64,000 bases of DNA, from the NCBI GenBank assembly GCA_002344065.1, contig DDTK01000015.1, positions 62,001-126,000 of the forward strand. The letters run 5' to 3'. A program made the translations under genes and the position numbers. Below are positions 34,524 through 44,529 of this stretch, one piece after another; the first letter of the stretch is position 1; every line of letters begins with the position of its first letter. The notes under the pieces are model-generated. The model searched no databases and was not told the DNA's origin. It saw only the letters and a list, made by a program, of their open reading frames with translations. The stretch is from Flammeovirgaceae bacterium UBA2366 (lineage in GTDB: Bacteria > Bacteroidota > Bacteroidia > Cytophagales > Cyclobacteriaceae).

Positions 34524-35750
34524 TTACAAATATACATTTTTAGGCCAGCAGAGGTAGTTTTTTTTAACGATTTTACTAATGGCTTTTATGCTGGGCAAGT
34601 CGGATGCCTGTGCGATATCCAGTACCTCGCCCGTCTTCATCAGTATATTTATTTTCTGGCCTTCTGTATATGCCTCGTTCGTTACAACACCGTGTGAGAA
34701 AAGATACGGGGATTCGGAGCGGAGTGTGCCAAAAGATTTGGAAATGCCCGCCCGCACTTTTTCCAGTTGTGTTTTTTTTATGGGGTCGCTACTTAATACA
34801 ATCTGGAATAGCTTTCGTTCATAGAGCATGGTGGAAAGTGTAGCCAGAATAAAATCATCGTTATTCAACCAGAATTTTACAGCACCCCAAATATCCTGGT
34901 CATCTAATCGGCCAAACAAGGCAAGTGTTTCCCGATGATCTTTAAAATCATGAAGTGTAATGTTACGCGTAAGGAAGTACGTAAGCGCCTCGCTGGCCGG
35001 AATGTTTTCGCCAGCCTTTACCAGGTGTTGTGCTCGCCTGATCAGATTAACGACCATTCGCTCTGCACTCACTGTTGTTTTGTGCAGGTACACCTGCCAG
35101 TACATCAGCCTGCGGGCATTCAAAAAATTTTCGATACTGTAAATGCCTTTTTCTTCCACTACCAGTTGGTCGTGGTGCACGGTAAGCATAGCTACAATCC
35201 GGTCAACCCCAATGGTGCCTTCCGGTACACCGCTAAAGAAGCAATCTCGCATGAGATAATCCAGCCGGTCTACATCCAACTGGCTGGCAATGAGTTGGTG
35301 AAAGAATTTTCGCTTATAGCTATTTTGAAAAATCTTTAGGGCGAGAGTAAGCGCACCATTAAATTCCTTGTTCAACTGTTGCATAAACAGGTAGGAAATG
35401 CTTTCGTGCTTGATCCCGGTAAGCAAAGAGTCTTCCAGCGCATGCGAAAAAGGTCCGTGGCCAACATCATGCAGTAGAACGGCAATCAATGAAGCCTCGT
35501 ACTCCTCTTCGGTGATTTGTACTCCCTTTGAGCGCAGACTATCCAATACCCTGCCCATAAGGTGCAGCGCACCCAGGGCGTGTTGAAAGCGCGTGTGCTG
35601 AGCTGAGGGATAAACAAAGTCGGTAAGGCCTAGTTGTTTAATGTGCCGTAAGCGTTGAAACCAGGGGTGCTGAATAATATCGAAAATTAATTCCCCCGGA
35701 ATTTTTATAAATCCGTAAACCGGATCGTTGATTATTTTCTTTTTGTTCAA
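34524..35750 (-). CDS. HD-domain phosphohydrolase
   Basis: This 408-residue protein has the HD metal-binding motif in HTRFQHALGALHL and VLLHDVGHGPFSHALE, and further LDVDRLDYLMRDCF. It resembles dGTP triphosphohydrolase-like HD enzymes found across bacteria (SAMHD1/YwfO type). It should hydrolyse a nucleoside triphosphate or related nucleotide. It is divergent from porX (40 bases). Confidence 0.85.
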   Translation of the reverse strand: MNKKKIINDPVYGFIKIPGELIFDIIQHPWFQRLRHIKQLGLTDFVYPSAQHTRFQHALGALHLMGRVLDSLRSKGVQITEEEYEASLIAVLLHDVGHGPFSHALEDSLLTGIKHESISYLFMQQLNKEFNGALTLALKIFQNSYKRKFFHQLIASQLDVDRLDYLMRDCFFSGVPEGTIGVDRIVAMLTVHHDQLVVEEKGIYSIENFLNARRLMYWQVYLHKTTVSAERMVVNLIRRAQHLVKAGENIPASEALTYFLTRNITLHDFKDHRETLALFGRLDDQDIWGAVKFWLNNDDFILATLSTMLYERKLFQIVLSSDPIKKTQLEKVRAGISKSFGTLRSESPYLFSHGVVTNEAYTEGQKINILMKTGEVLDIAQASDLPSIKAISKIVKKNYLCWPKNVYL

Positions 35751-35790
35751 GAGAGCGGTTGATATTCTTTACCTTAGAGAAAATTTTGAT

Positions 35791-37353
35791 ATGCAAAGAT
35801 ACAGCATTTTATGGGCAGACGATGAAATAGACTTGCTCAAGCCTCATATTTTGTTTTTGGAGCAACGTGGCTATGACATTACTCCGGTAAATAATGGTTC
35901 AGATGCTGTTGAACTTTGCCAGGAGAAGCACTTCGATGTAGTTTTTCTGGATGAGAATATGCCGGGTTTATCCGGACTGGAGGCACTGGATCAGATCAAA
36001 AGTAATAAGCCCAACCTTCCGGTGGTGATGATCACCAAAAATGAGGAGGAGCATATCATGGAAGAAGCTATTGGCGCCCAGATTGCCGACTACCTGATCA
36101 AGCCGCTTAACCCCAATCAGATTCTGCTTTCGGTTAAGAAAATTCTGGACAATAAAAGATTGATTATCGAGAAAACCAATCTTTCCTACCAGCAGGAGTT
36201 TCGTAAAATCAGTATGGCTTTCATGGAGGATATGAACCATGAACAATGGGCTGATATTTATAAAAAATTAGTGCACTGGGAACTTCAGCTTGACCAATCC
36301 GACAATGAAGATATGCGGGAAGTGTTGGAAGCACAAAAGACAGAAGCCAATGCCAACTTTGCCAAGTTTGTAATAAGAAATTATGATAAATGGCTTAACG
36401 ATGCCAAAGCGGATAAGCCCATACTTTCTCATCAGCTACTCAAGAAAAAGGTTTTACCGCTGGTTGGGAAAGATACTCCTGTGTTTTTGGTTGTAATCGA
36501 TAACCTGCGGTTCGACCAATGGAAAATGATTGAACCCATCATTGATGATTACTTTACGGTTGAACAGGAGGAAACGTATTATTCTATCTTACCTACTACT
36601 ACCGCGTATTCACGCAATGCTATTTTTTCAGGAGCAATGCCCAGTGAAATGGCCATGAGTCATCCTGATCTTTGGGTAGGTGAGGATGAGGATGAAGGTA
36701 AAAATAATTTTGAAGATGAGTTTCTGGGCAAACAGCTCAAAAAAAATAATATTAACGTCAAATTTTCCTACACCAAAATAAAAAACCTCGAGCAGGGTAG
36801 GGCGCTTGCCGATACGGTTACCAACCTGTTTCAAAATAATTTTAATGTAATTGTTTACAATTTTGTGGATATGCTTTCGCATGCCCGAACAGATATGGCG
36901 ATGATTCGTGAATTGGCACCCGATGAGTCGGCTTATCGCTCTATTACCCGTTCATGGTTTATTCACTCACCTTTAATGGAAATTTTAAGAACAATATCCG
37001 AGCGAAAAGCAAAAGTGATCATTACTACCGATCATGGTACTATTCGTGTAAAACGACCTTTTAAAATTGTTGGTGACCGAAATGTTAATTCTAACTTACG
37101 TTATAAACAAGGCAAGAATCTCGGCTTTGAAGGTGGCAAAGTGATGGAAGTATCAAAGCCGGAAAGGCTTTTTCTTCCAAAAATGAATGTCTCAACTTCG
37201 TATGTGTTTGCCATAGAGGATCAATTCTTCGCTTACCCGAATAACTATAATTATTATGTAAACTTTTATAAAGACACCTTTCAGCACGGTGGTGTGAGTT
37301 TAGAGGAGATGATTATCCCTATAATTTTCTTAAATTCGAAGAATGCATCCTGA
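35791..37353 (+). CDS. porX: PorX-type response regulator with PglZ domain
   Basis: This protein of 520 residues joins an N-terminal receiver domain (phospho-acceptor Asp54 in VVFLDENMPG, acidic WADDE and the Lys in PLNP) to a linker and a C-terminal PglZ phosphodiesterase domain (VVIDNLRFDQW, then NFVDMLSHAR and ITTDHGTIRV). PorX controls the type IX secretion system and gliding in Bacteroidota, binding zinc and cyclic nucleotides. I use ATG 35791 because upstream codons add no domain. It overlaps tsaE by 11 bases. Confidence 0.9.
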   Translation: MQRYSILWADDEIDLLKPHILFLEQRGYDITPVNNGSDAVELCQEKHFDVVFLDENMPGLSGLEALDQIKSNKPNLPVVMITKNEEEHIMEEAIGAQIADYLIKPLNPNQILLSVKKILDNKRLIIEKTNLSYQQEFRKISMAFMEDMNHEQWADIYKKLVHWELQLDQSDNEDMREVLEAQKTEANANFAKFVIRNYDKWLNDAKADKPILSHQLLKKKVLPLVGKDTPVFLVVIDNLRFDQWKMIEPIIDDYFTVEQEETYYSILPTTTAYSRNAIFSGAMPSEMAMSHPDLWVGEDEDEGKNNFEDEFLGKQLKKNNINVKFSYTKIKNLEQGRALADTVTNLFQNNFNVIVYNFVDMLSHARTDMAMIRELAPDESAYRSITRSWFIHSPLMEILRTISERKAKVIITTDHGTIRVKRPFKIVGDRNVNSNLRYKQGKNLGFEGGKVMEVSKPERLFLPKMNVSTSYVFAIEDQFFAYPNNYNYYVNFYKDTFQHGGVSLEEMIIPIIFLNSKNAS

Positions 37354-37792
37354 TGTGAATGTGCGGTCTGCTGTATTTCCTCATGTATCCCTTGCTGACC
37401 TTGAAAAAGTTGCCGGTGAGCTTATTGGATTAATGGGGCACGTCAGGGTTTGTATTTTAACAGGTGAAATGGGTTCGGGAAAAACAACCTTGGTAAAAGC
37501 CCTTGGAAATACCCTGGGAGTTGATGATACCATGAGCAGCCCTACGTTTTCGCTGGTAAATGAATACCATACGCATTCTGACAATAAAATTTATCACTTC
37601 GATTTATACCGGTTAAAATCAGAACGGGAAGCATTTGATATTGGTGTTGAGGAGTACTTTTATTCAGGCAATTTTTGTTTTGTGGAGTGGCCTGAAAAAG
37701 TTAGTGCCCTACTGCCCGATACCTATGCCGAAATAAAAATTGAAGTAGTTGATAGTGCACATCGGAAAATTGAATTCTTAATCCATGGCTGA
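37343..37792 (+). CDS. tsaE: tRNA threonylcarbamoyladenosine synthesis ATPase TsaE
   Basis: This 149-residue protein has the Walker A motif GEMGSGKTTLVKAL, SSPTFSLVNEY and HFDLYRL, which identify TsaE (YjeE). It drives ATP-dependent cycling of the TsaD-TsaB complex that makes t6A at tRNA position 37. It overlaps porX by 11 bases and ald by eight, so the three genes are co-transcribed. Length is normal. Confidence 0.93.
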   Translation: MHPDVNVRSAVFPHVSLADLEKVAGELIGLMGHVRVCILTGEMGSGKTTLVKALGNTLGVDDTMSSPTFSLVNEYHTHSDNKIYHFDLYRLKSEREAFDIGVEEYFYSGNFCFVEWPEKVSALLPDTYAEIKIEVVDSAHRKIEFLIHG

Positions 37793-39008
37793 AAAAAAGA
37801 AAACCGGATTTGAAACGTTGGCGCGCACAAGCCTGGCCCCACAAGAACAGTTGCTGGCGGTAAAAAAAGGAAAGCACGCATTTTTTATTGGCCTTCCCCG
37901 TGAGATTTCCTTGCAGGAAAACAGGATAACCCTTACTCCGGATGCAGTTGCCTTATTAGTTAATAACGGTCATGAAATTTGGGTGGAGACAAAAGCCGGG
38001 ATTGGCTCAAAGTTTACCGACCAGCAGTACAGCGAAGCGGGTGCGAAAATTGTATTCTCACCTCAGGAAGTTTATAAAGCAGATGTTATTTTGAAAATTG
38101 AGCCACCAACGCTGGATGAAATTGAATTGATGCATCCGGGGCAAACACTTATTTCTGCTCTTCAGCTTGGACACCTGCAGCAAGAGTTTGTTCAGGCGAT
38201 GTGTAAAAAGAAGATAACAGCGCTGGCCTATGAATTCATTGAAGATAAAGTGGGGGGCATGCCTATAGTCAGGGCCATGAGTGAAATTGCAGGAAGCAGT
38301 GTAATGCTTATTGCTGCTGAGTATCTAAGTACAGCCAACAATGGAAAAGGAGTTATTCTGGGTGGTATTACCGGAGTGCCTCCAACCAAGGTTGTTATTA
38401 TTGGTGCCGGTACGGTGGCGGAGTATTCAGCACGCGCGGCTTTAGGTATGGGTGCCGATGTTCAGATTTTCGATAACCATCTGTATAAGTTGAGGAGAAT
38501 AAAGCACCTGTTGGGGCAGCAAGTTTATACGTCTACCATAGATACCTTAACGTTAAGTGAATCACTAAAATCGGCTGATGTTGTTATTGGCGCCTTACGG
38601 GCCGAAAAGGGCAGGGCACGTATTATTGTAACCGATGAAATGGTGAGCAAGATGCGCTCCGATTCTTTAATCATTGATCTTAGTATTGACCAGGGTGGGT
38701 GTGTAGAAACTTCAGAAATTACTACGTTGAAGAAACCCGTGTTCAGAAAGTATGATGTTATTCATTACTGTGTACCTAATGTTGCCTCACGTGTAGCGCA
38801 CACCGCTACTACTGCGCTGAGTAATATTTTTACACCAACTATTTTGCGTGCAGCCGAAGAAGGTGGGGTGGAGCAAATGATTTATTCTTCAGCCTGGTTT
38901 ATGAAAGGCGTGTACACGTTTAAAGGCAGCCTGACTAATGAAGCGGTTGCACGTAAGTTCGGAATGAAGTTTAAGAATATTGAGTTGATTATTGCAGCCC
39001 GATTCTAG
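37785..39008 (+). CDS. ald: Alanine dehydrogenase
   Basis: This 407-residue enzyme interconverts alanine and pyruvate with NAD. It has the AlaDh/PNT N-terminal domain (GLPREISLQENRITLTPDA, GKHAFF before it), then the Rossmann motif VVIIGAGTVAEYSARAAL and the end VPNVASRVAHTATTALSN. A Lys-rich leader of about 33 residues precedes the conserved start. It overlaps tsaE by eight bases and converges on valS with a four-base overlap. Confidence 0.92.
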   Translation: MAEKKKTGFETLARTSLAPQEQLLAVKKGKHAFFIGLPREISLQENRITLTPDAVALLVNNGHEIWVETKAGIGSKFTDQQYSEAGAKIVFSPQEVYKADVILKIEPPTLDEIELMHPGQTLISALQLGHLQQEFVQAMCKKKITALAYEFIEDKVGGMPIVRAMSEIAGSSVMLIAAEYLSTANNGKGVILGGITGVPPTKVVIIGAGTVAEYSARAALGMGADVQIFDNHLYKLRRIKHLLGQQVYTSTIDTLTLSESLKSADVVIGALRAEKGRARIIVTDEMVSKMRSDSLIIDLSIDQGGCVETSEITTLKKPVFRKYDVIHYCVPNVASRVAHTATTALSNIFTPTILRAAEEGGVEQMIYSSAWFMKGVYTFKGSLTNEAVARKFGMKFKNIELIIAARF

Positions 39009-41641
39009 TTCAACCGTTTCAAACTTTCTTCCAGTGCTTTAATTTTCGATTCAGCATCTGCTTGCTTTTTACGTTCAGCCTCAACTACCTGAGATGGTGC
39101 ACTGTTCACAAACTTTTCATTTTCGAGTTTTCTGGTTACCGAATTTAAAAAGCCTTTCTGGTAATCCAGTTCTTTTAAAATCGATTCACGTTCTTTCACA
39201 ACATCAATCTGTCCGTTTAACGGGATAAAGAATTCTGTTGATCGAACGATAAAACCGGATCCCTCTTCGGTTTTTTCAGTGAAGGTAACTTCACTCAGGT
39301 TACTCAGTTTTGTAATAATAGACCAGAATCTTTTTATAGTGGAAGCGCCTTCCTGTTTTACGATTAGCTTTAATTTTTCTTTTGGCGAAATGTTTTTTCC
39401 ATTTCGTGTATTACGGATTTCAGTAATTACCTCGAATGCAAATGCTCCTTCCTCTAATATTCCAGCATCCATAATCGAAGCCGAAGGCCATGAAGCGACA
39501 ATGATGCAATCTTTATTCTTTCTTTCTTTTAATTCATGCCATAATTCTTCCGTTATAAACGGCATAAACGGATGAAGGGCTTTCAGTAGTGTTTCAAAAA
39601 AGGAAACAGTTTGTTCGTAGGTTTTGTGATCGATGGGTTTGCCAAACTCCGGCTTGATCATCTCCAGGTACCATGAACAGAAGTCATCCCAAATCAATTT
39701 GTAAACCGTGAGTAAGGCATCCGACATGCGGAACTTGTTGAAGTGATCGTTCAGTTCCTGTAAAGAATAATTGAGCTTACTCGTAAACCATTCTATTGCA
39801 ACCTGATTTTCGCTGGGCTGCTGAAGGTTTTCAACTTGCCAGCCTTTTACCAATCGGAAGGCATTCCATATTTTGTTGGTGAAGTTTCTCCCTTGTTCTA
39901 CTAATTTTTCATCGTACAATAAATCATTACCGGCCGGTGAACTGAAAAGCATACCCGTTCGCACGGCATCAGCTCCAAAATTTGAAATGAGGTCTAGCGG
40001 ATCGGGACTGTTCCCCAACGACTTCGACATTTTGCGGCCTTGCTTATCACGCACAATACCCGTGAGGTAAACATTTTTAAAGGGTTTCTCCTGACGGTAT
40101 TCATATCCGGCAATGATCATTCGTGCAACCCAGAAAAACAGAATTTCCGGGGCAGTTACGAGATCGTTGGTAGGGTAGAAGTAGTTTAAATCTTTGTTGC
40201 CTTTGTTGGCTGGGTCCTTAAAAACACTGGTATCAAAAACAGCTATCGGCCAAAGCCAACTGGAGAACCAGGTATCCAGAACATCTTCATCCTGCTTCAA
40301 AGCTTCCTCATTAAGCGTGGGATTTTTAGCGCTTAGTTTTTCGTACGCCTCTTCGCGGGTTTTAGCCACAGCGAATGTGCCATCCGGTGCATACCATGCT
40401 GGTATGCGGTGTCCCCACCAAAGTTGTCTGGATATACACCAGTCGCGTACATTGGCCATCCAGTGGTGATAGGTATTTTTGAATTTTGGGGGGATAAGCT
40501 GAACGTCATCGTTCATCACATGATCCAGCGCGGGCTTGGTGATGGTATCCATCTTCAAAAACCACTGCAATGATAACCGTGGTTCAATTACGGCATCAGT
40601 ACGTTCAGAAAAACCTACATTGCTTTTGTAGTCTTCAACTTTCGAAAGATGATTACCTTCTTCTAAAAGTTTGGCAATTTTCTTTCGGGCAATGAAGCGA
40701 TCTTCACCGATCAGAATTTGAGCCTTATTATTTAGCGTGCCATCTTCATTCAGAATATCAATAACTTCAAGATTATGCTTTTTGCTAAGTTCGTAGTCGT
40801 TGAGATCGTGAGCAGGAGTAACCTTCAAACATCCTGTACCAAAATCCATGGTTACGTAATCATCTTCAATAACAGGAATGGCGCGATCGATCAACGGAAT
40901 AATTGCCTTCTTTCCTTTCAGATGCTTGTAACGCTCATCGTTTGGATTAATACAGATGGCAGTATCCGCCATAATGGTTTCCGGTCGTACGGTGGCGATG
41001 GTTACAAATTCATCCTTACTGCCCTCAATGGCGTACTTGATGTAATATAATTTCGACTGAACATCTTTATAAATTACTTCATCATCGGAAAGAGCAGTCT
41101 TTCCGGCAGGGTCCCAATTCACCATGCGCATGCCGCGGTAGATATAGCCTTTCCGGTGCAAGTCGACAAACACATCAATGACCGCTTCATAGTAGGCCGG
41201 ATCCATGGTGAAGGTAGTTCGATCCCAATCGCAGGAAGCGCCAAGTTTTTTTAATTGTTCCAGAATAATGCCACCATATTTCTCTTTCCACTCCCACGCA
41301 TATTTCAGGAATTCATTGCGGGTCAGGTCTGATTTCTTGATACCCTTTTCCCGCAGCATGGCCACTACCTTGGCCTCTGTAGCAATGGAGGCATGGTCAG
41401 TTCCGGGTACCCAGCAAGCTTCCTTACCCTCCATGCGTGCTTTACGAATCAGCACATCCTGTATGGTATTGTTGAGCATGTGGCCCATGTGTAAAACACC
41501 GGTTACGTTGGGGGGCGGTATGACGATGGTAAAGGGTTCTTTTTCAGGGTTTGGTTCGGCATGGAAAAATCCGTTGGTCATCCAGTGCTTGTACCATTTT
41601 TCTTCTACTTCGGTGGGATTGTATTTCGTTGACAGAGACAT
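39005..41641 (-). CDS. valS: Valyl-tRNA synthetase
   Basis: This protein of 878 residues charges tRNA-Val. It has the class I motifs PPNVTGVLHMGHML (HIGH-type HMGH) and GRKMSKSLGNSPDPL (KMSKS), the editing domain (TVRPETIMADTA, then YVTMDFGTGCLKVTPAHD), an anticodon-binding domain (FITEELWHEL) and a C-terminal coiled coil (about 815-870). The ATG at 41641 (MSLSTKYNPTEVE) is the natural start; an extension of 25 residues upstream is not needed. Its promoter is visible just upstream. Confidence 0.96.
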   Translation of the reverse strand: MSLSTKYNPTEVEEKWYKHWMTNGFFHAEPNPEKEPFTIVIPPPNVTGVLHMGHMLNNTIQDVLIRKARMEGKEACWVPGTDHASIATEAKVVAMLREKGIKKSDLTRNEFLKYAWEWKEKYGGIILEQLKKLGASCDWDRTTFTMDPAYYEAVIDVFVDLHRKGYIYRGMRMVNWDPAGKTALSDDEVIYKDVQSKLYYIKYAIEGSKDEFVTIATVRPETIMADTAICINPNDERYKHLKGKKAIIPLIDRAIPVIEDDYVTMDFGTGCLKVTPAHDLNDYELSKKHNLEVIDILNEDGTLNNKAQILIGEDRFIARKKIAKLLEEGNHLSKVEDYKSNVGFSERTDAVIEPRLSLQWFLKMDTITKPALDHVMNDDVQLIPPKFKNTYHHWMANVRDWCISRQLWWGHRIPAWYAPDGTFAVAKTREEAYEKLSAKNPTLNEEALKQDEDVLDTWFSSWLWPIAVFDTSVFKDPANKGNKDLNYFYPTNDLVTAPEILFFWVARMIIAGYEYRQEKPFKNVYLTGIVRDKQGRKMSKSLGNSPDPLDLISNFGADAVRTGMLFSSPAGNDLLYDEKLVEQGRNFTNKIWNAFRLVKGWQVENLQQPSENQVAIEWFTSKLNYSLQELNDHFNKFRMSDALLTVYKLIWDDFCSWYLEMIKPEFGKPIDHKTYEQTVSFFETLLKALHPFMPFITEELWHELKERKNKDCIIVASWPSASIMDAGILEEGAFAFEVITEIRNTRNGKNISPKEKLKLIVKQEGASTIKRFWSIITKLSNLSEVTFTEKTEEGSGFIVRSTEFFIPLNGQIDVVKERESILKELDYQKGFLNSVTRKLENEKFVNSAPSQVVEAERKKQADAESKIKALEESLKRLN

Positions 41642-41662
41642 GCTTACATTAATTCGAAGGGG

Positions 41663-41693
41663 CAAAAATAAGGCTAAGGGGTGCAGGTTCCAA
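41663..41693 (-). promoter_or_regulatory. Putative promoter of valS
   Basis: On the minus strand, TTG (41693-41691) is followed after 20 bases by the perfect -7 box TATTTTTG (41670-41663). This is the best Bacteroidota-type promoter that I found in the window. It predicts a start about 17 bases before the valS ATG at 41641, which also supports that start codon. Confidence 0.65.
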
Positions 41694-41717
41694 GTATAAC
41701 CCACAAAGGACTCCAAA

Positions 41718-43082
41718 TCACTCGGCTTTCATCCTGATCCGTAATGCTTTGGGATAGAGATTGTTCACCCGGTTATCCAGTACATGCATCCATCCAAGCG
41801 GAATCGATTGATAAGTCGCCAGGGTATATCCCTTTTTGTATTCAGGGAGAACAACGGTTTCTTTTCTCAGGTAATGGATGGCTTGTTCAAACGAGAGTTC
41901 TTGCGCTAAAAAGTGTTGACTGTTTAATTCAACAGATAATGCTAATTCATGTTCGGGAATTAGTTTTTGGCCTTTTACGGAAGCCAGTTTGGTCCCTATT
42001 GAAACAACATGAAGTGTATCCAGTAACAGGGAATGTTCTTCCAAAATGTTTTTGTTAATGATGGAAATGACCTCATGATGTGTTGTGAGCACAAAATTTT
42101 CCGGGTGTCTGATCCACTGATTAAGTTCTTCGGAAATTCGTTGATGAGGTTGCACTAATTTCCTTTTACTTTTTATGCGTATTTCTTCCTGATTTTCTGT
42201 CTTTCTTATAACCGAGATAAAAAAACCTTCACCCGGTAGCTTATGAGGAAAAAATCTGTATCCGGTTATATTTTTAAAAATAACTTTTTCGATACCCCAA
42301 TCGGAATCAATATGTAACGGAATCGATTCAGCTTCATGCTGCTCACTAAGCCATTGTATGTTTTCTTCATTCTCCAGCGAATTATACGTACACGTACAAT
42401 AAACCAGCAACCCATTTGTTTTCAAGCATGACCACGAATCATTTAAAATTCTTCGTTGGCGTTTCGCACATAACTGAACGTTATGAACCGACCACTCCGT
42501 TATCGCATCCGGATCTTTTCTAAACAATCCTTCACCGGAGCAAGGTGCATCCACAACCAGCACATCAAAAAATCCAGGTAATCGATTAAAATCTTCTGGA
42601 TCATTATTCGTCACCACAACATTACCAACACCCCACTTGGCAATATTCTCTGCCAGTATGGATGCACGTGATCGGATCACTTCATTGGCTACCAGTAGGG
42701 AATCTTTATGCATCAGGCTGGCGATGTGGGTTGATTTACCTCCTGGGGCGGCACTTAAATCTAAAATGCGCAAAGGTTGAGAACCTAACCCAAGCTGGAT
42801 GAAGACCTGCTCCAGAAACATGGAACTTGCTTCCTGTACATAATAGGCACCGCCATGAAAGCTGGGATCAAGGGTGAATACGGGCCGTGTGTCAAGATAC
42901 AAGCCGGTGCTGCACCACGGCACGGGCTTTCCACTAAGTTTATTTTTTTTGTGTGGGTTTAAGCGAATGCTTGTAGGAGATTCACTTTTCAGACTGTCTA
43001 TAAAATCCGGAAATGAGCTGCCCAAAACCGTGTTCATTCGGTTGAAAAAATCTTCCGGTAATTTGATTTCGGTGTCTCCCAT
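41718..43082 (-). CDS. RsmF-type (NSUN) rRNA cytosine-C5 methyltransferase
   Basis: This 454-residue protein has the NSUN methyltransferase core: SAM-binding ILDLSAAPGGKSTHIASL, VVDAPCSGEGLFRKDP with the first catalytic Cys, and VYCTCTYNSLENEENI with the second. A PUA-like C-terminal domain (GYTLATYQSIPLGWMHVL) follows, as in RsmF/YebU. It should methylate a cytosine of 16S rRNA. It lies just upstream of valS on the same strand, about 77 bases from its start. Confidence 0.9.
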   Translation of the reverse strand: MGDTEIKLPEDFFNRMNTVLGSSFPDFIDSLKSESPTSIRLNPHKKNKLSGKPVPWCSTGLYLDTRPVFTLDPSFHGGAYYVQEASSMFLEQVFIQLGLGSQPLRILDLSAAPGGKSTHIASLMHKDSLLVANEVIRSRASILAENIAKWGVGNVVVTNNDPEDFNRLPGFFDVLVVDAPCSGEGLFRKDPDAITEWSVHNVQLCAKRQRRILNDSWSCLKTNGLLVYCTCTYNSLENEENIQWLSEQHEAESIPLHIDSDWGIEKVIFKNITGYRFFPHKLPGEGFFISVIRKTENQEEIRIKSKRKLVQPHQRISEELNQWIRHPENFVLTTHHEVISIINKNILEEHSLLLDTLHVVSIGTKLASVKGQKLIPEHELALSVELNSQHFLAQELSFEQAIHYLRKETVVLPEYKKGYTLATYQSIPLGWMHVLDNRVNNLYPKALRIRMKAE

Positions 43083-43144
43083 GATGCTAAATTAAGCTTT
43101 CTTTACAGTGTAAATGATAGCTAACCTTTTTGATTGATTTTTAG

Positions 43145-44413
43145 ATGATTAAAGCGAATGATCCTTTTTTGAAATCGTGGGTTGATGTGCCGGCAGGTTC
43201 TGACTTCCCGATTCAGAACCTACCCTTTGGAATATTCAAGACACGTTACTTGTCACCCGTTGCCGGTGTAGCCATTGGTGATTATGTTTTAGACTTGGTG
43301 TATCTCCATGAAAATGGTTACCTCGATGGGATAGGCTTACCTCCCGGAATATTTAATCAAAAATACCTCAACGATTTTCTGGCGATGGGCCGCAAGAAAG
43401 CAAGGGAGGTTCGCGATCGGGTATCAGAATTATTGCGAATTGATAATGATGAACTCAGCGGAAATCCGGCACGTGAAATTGCCTTGATACCGATGCGTGA
43501 AGTGCAGATGCAGATGCCGATTCGGGTACCGAATTATACCGATTTCTATAGCAGTGAAGAGCATGCCACCAATGTGGGTTCTATGTTCCGTGATCCGAAA
43601 AATGCCTTGCTTCCTAACTGGAAACATTTACCTGTTGGCTATCATGGTCGTGCTTCTTCCATTGTAGTTTCCGGCACCCCCATCCACCGCCCGAAAGGGC
43701 AGATAAAACTTCCTGATGCTGAGCAACCGGTTTTTTCAGCTTCAAAAAAAATGGACTTCGAATTAGAGGTTGCTTTCATAACCTGTTCTGAAACTAAACT
43801 AGGGCAGTCTGTTAGCACGGCTGATGCTGAGAATTATATTTTTGGTTTTGTTTTGTTTAACGATTGGTCAGCCCGCGATATTCAGCAGTGGGAATATGTA
43901 CCTCTCGGTCCGTTTCTGGGTAAGAATTTTGGCTCCACCATTTCACCATGGATTGTTACCCTTGATGCACTGGAGCCCTTTCGTACTGATGGACCAGTAC
44001 AAGTACCGGAGGTTCTACCTTATCTGAAGTTTATAGGCTCAAAAAATTTCGATGTAAAATTGGACGTGTTGTTACAACCCGAAACGGGAGAACCGGTAAC
44101 CATAAGCCAGTCGAACTTTAAACACATGTACTGGAATGTAAATCAACAACTGGCACATCATACGATCAATGGATGTAACATCCAGGTAGGGGATATGTAT
44201 GCGTCAGGAACCATTAGCGGCCCTTCTCCCGGTTCCTACGGTTCGATACTGGAATTAGCTTGGAACGGCACCAAACCACTTAAACTTCCTAATGGGACAG
44301 AACGAAAATTTATTGAGGACGGTGATACGGTAATCCTCAAAGGTTATTGCGAAAAGGATGGTGTAAGGATTGGTTTTGGGGAGTGTAAAGGAAAAATTTT
44401 ACCGGCTATTTAA
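43145..44413 (+). CDS. Fumarylacetoacetase
   Basis: This 422-residue enzyme splits fumarylacetoacetate to fumarate and acetoacetate, the last step of tyrosine and phenylalanine breakdown. It has the N-terminal SH3-like part (NLPFGIFKTRYLSPVAGVAI) and the catalytic FAH fold (PVGYHGRASSIVVSG, DFELEVAFITCSETKLG, NDWSARDIQQWEYVPLGPFL). Length matches the eukaryote-like family. Homogentisate dioxygenase and maleylacetoacetate isomerase are not in the window. The flavin reductase gene follows after 116 bases. Confidence 0.93.
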   Translation: MIKANDPFLKSWVDVPAGSDFPIQNLPFGIFKTRYLSPVAGVAIGDYVLDLVYLHENGYLDGIGLPPGIFNQKYLNDFLAMGRKKAREVRDRVSELLRIDNDELSGNPAREIALIPMREVQMQMPIRVPNYTDFYSSEEHATNVGSMFRDPKNALLPNWKHLPVGYHGRASSIVVSGTPIHRPKGQIKLPDAEQPVFSASKKMDFELEVAFITCSETKLGQSVSTADAENYIFGFVLFNDWSARDIQQWEYVPLGPFLGKNFGSTISPWIVTLDALEPFRTDGPVQVPEVLPYLKFIGSKNFDVKLDVLLQPETGEPVTISQSNFKHMYWNVNQQLAHHTINGCNIQVGDMYASGTISGPSPGSYGSILELAWNGTKPLKLPNGTERKFIEDGDTVILKGYCEKDGVRIGFGECKGKILPAI

Positions 44414-44529
44414 ATTATCCATGGTTCGTGTTCTCACGATCCGTGATGTGATATTGTTTTTTGCTTGTGGAGACGCAGACAAATGGTTGTTTAACACATC
44501 GTGTGTTACTTATATAAAAACTTATTTTC

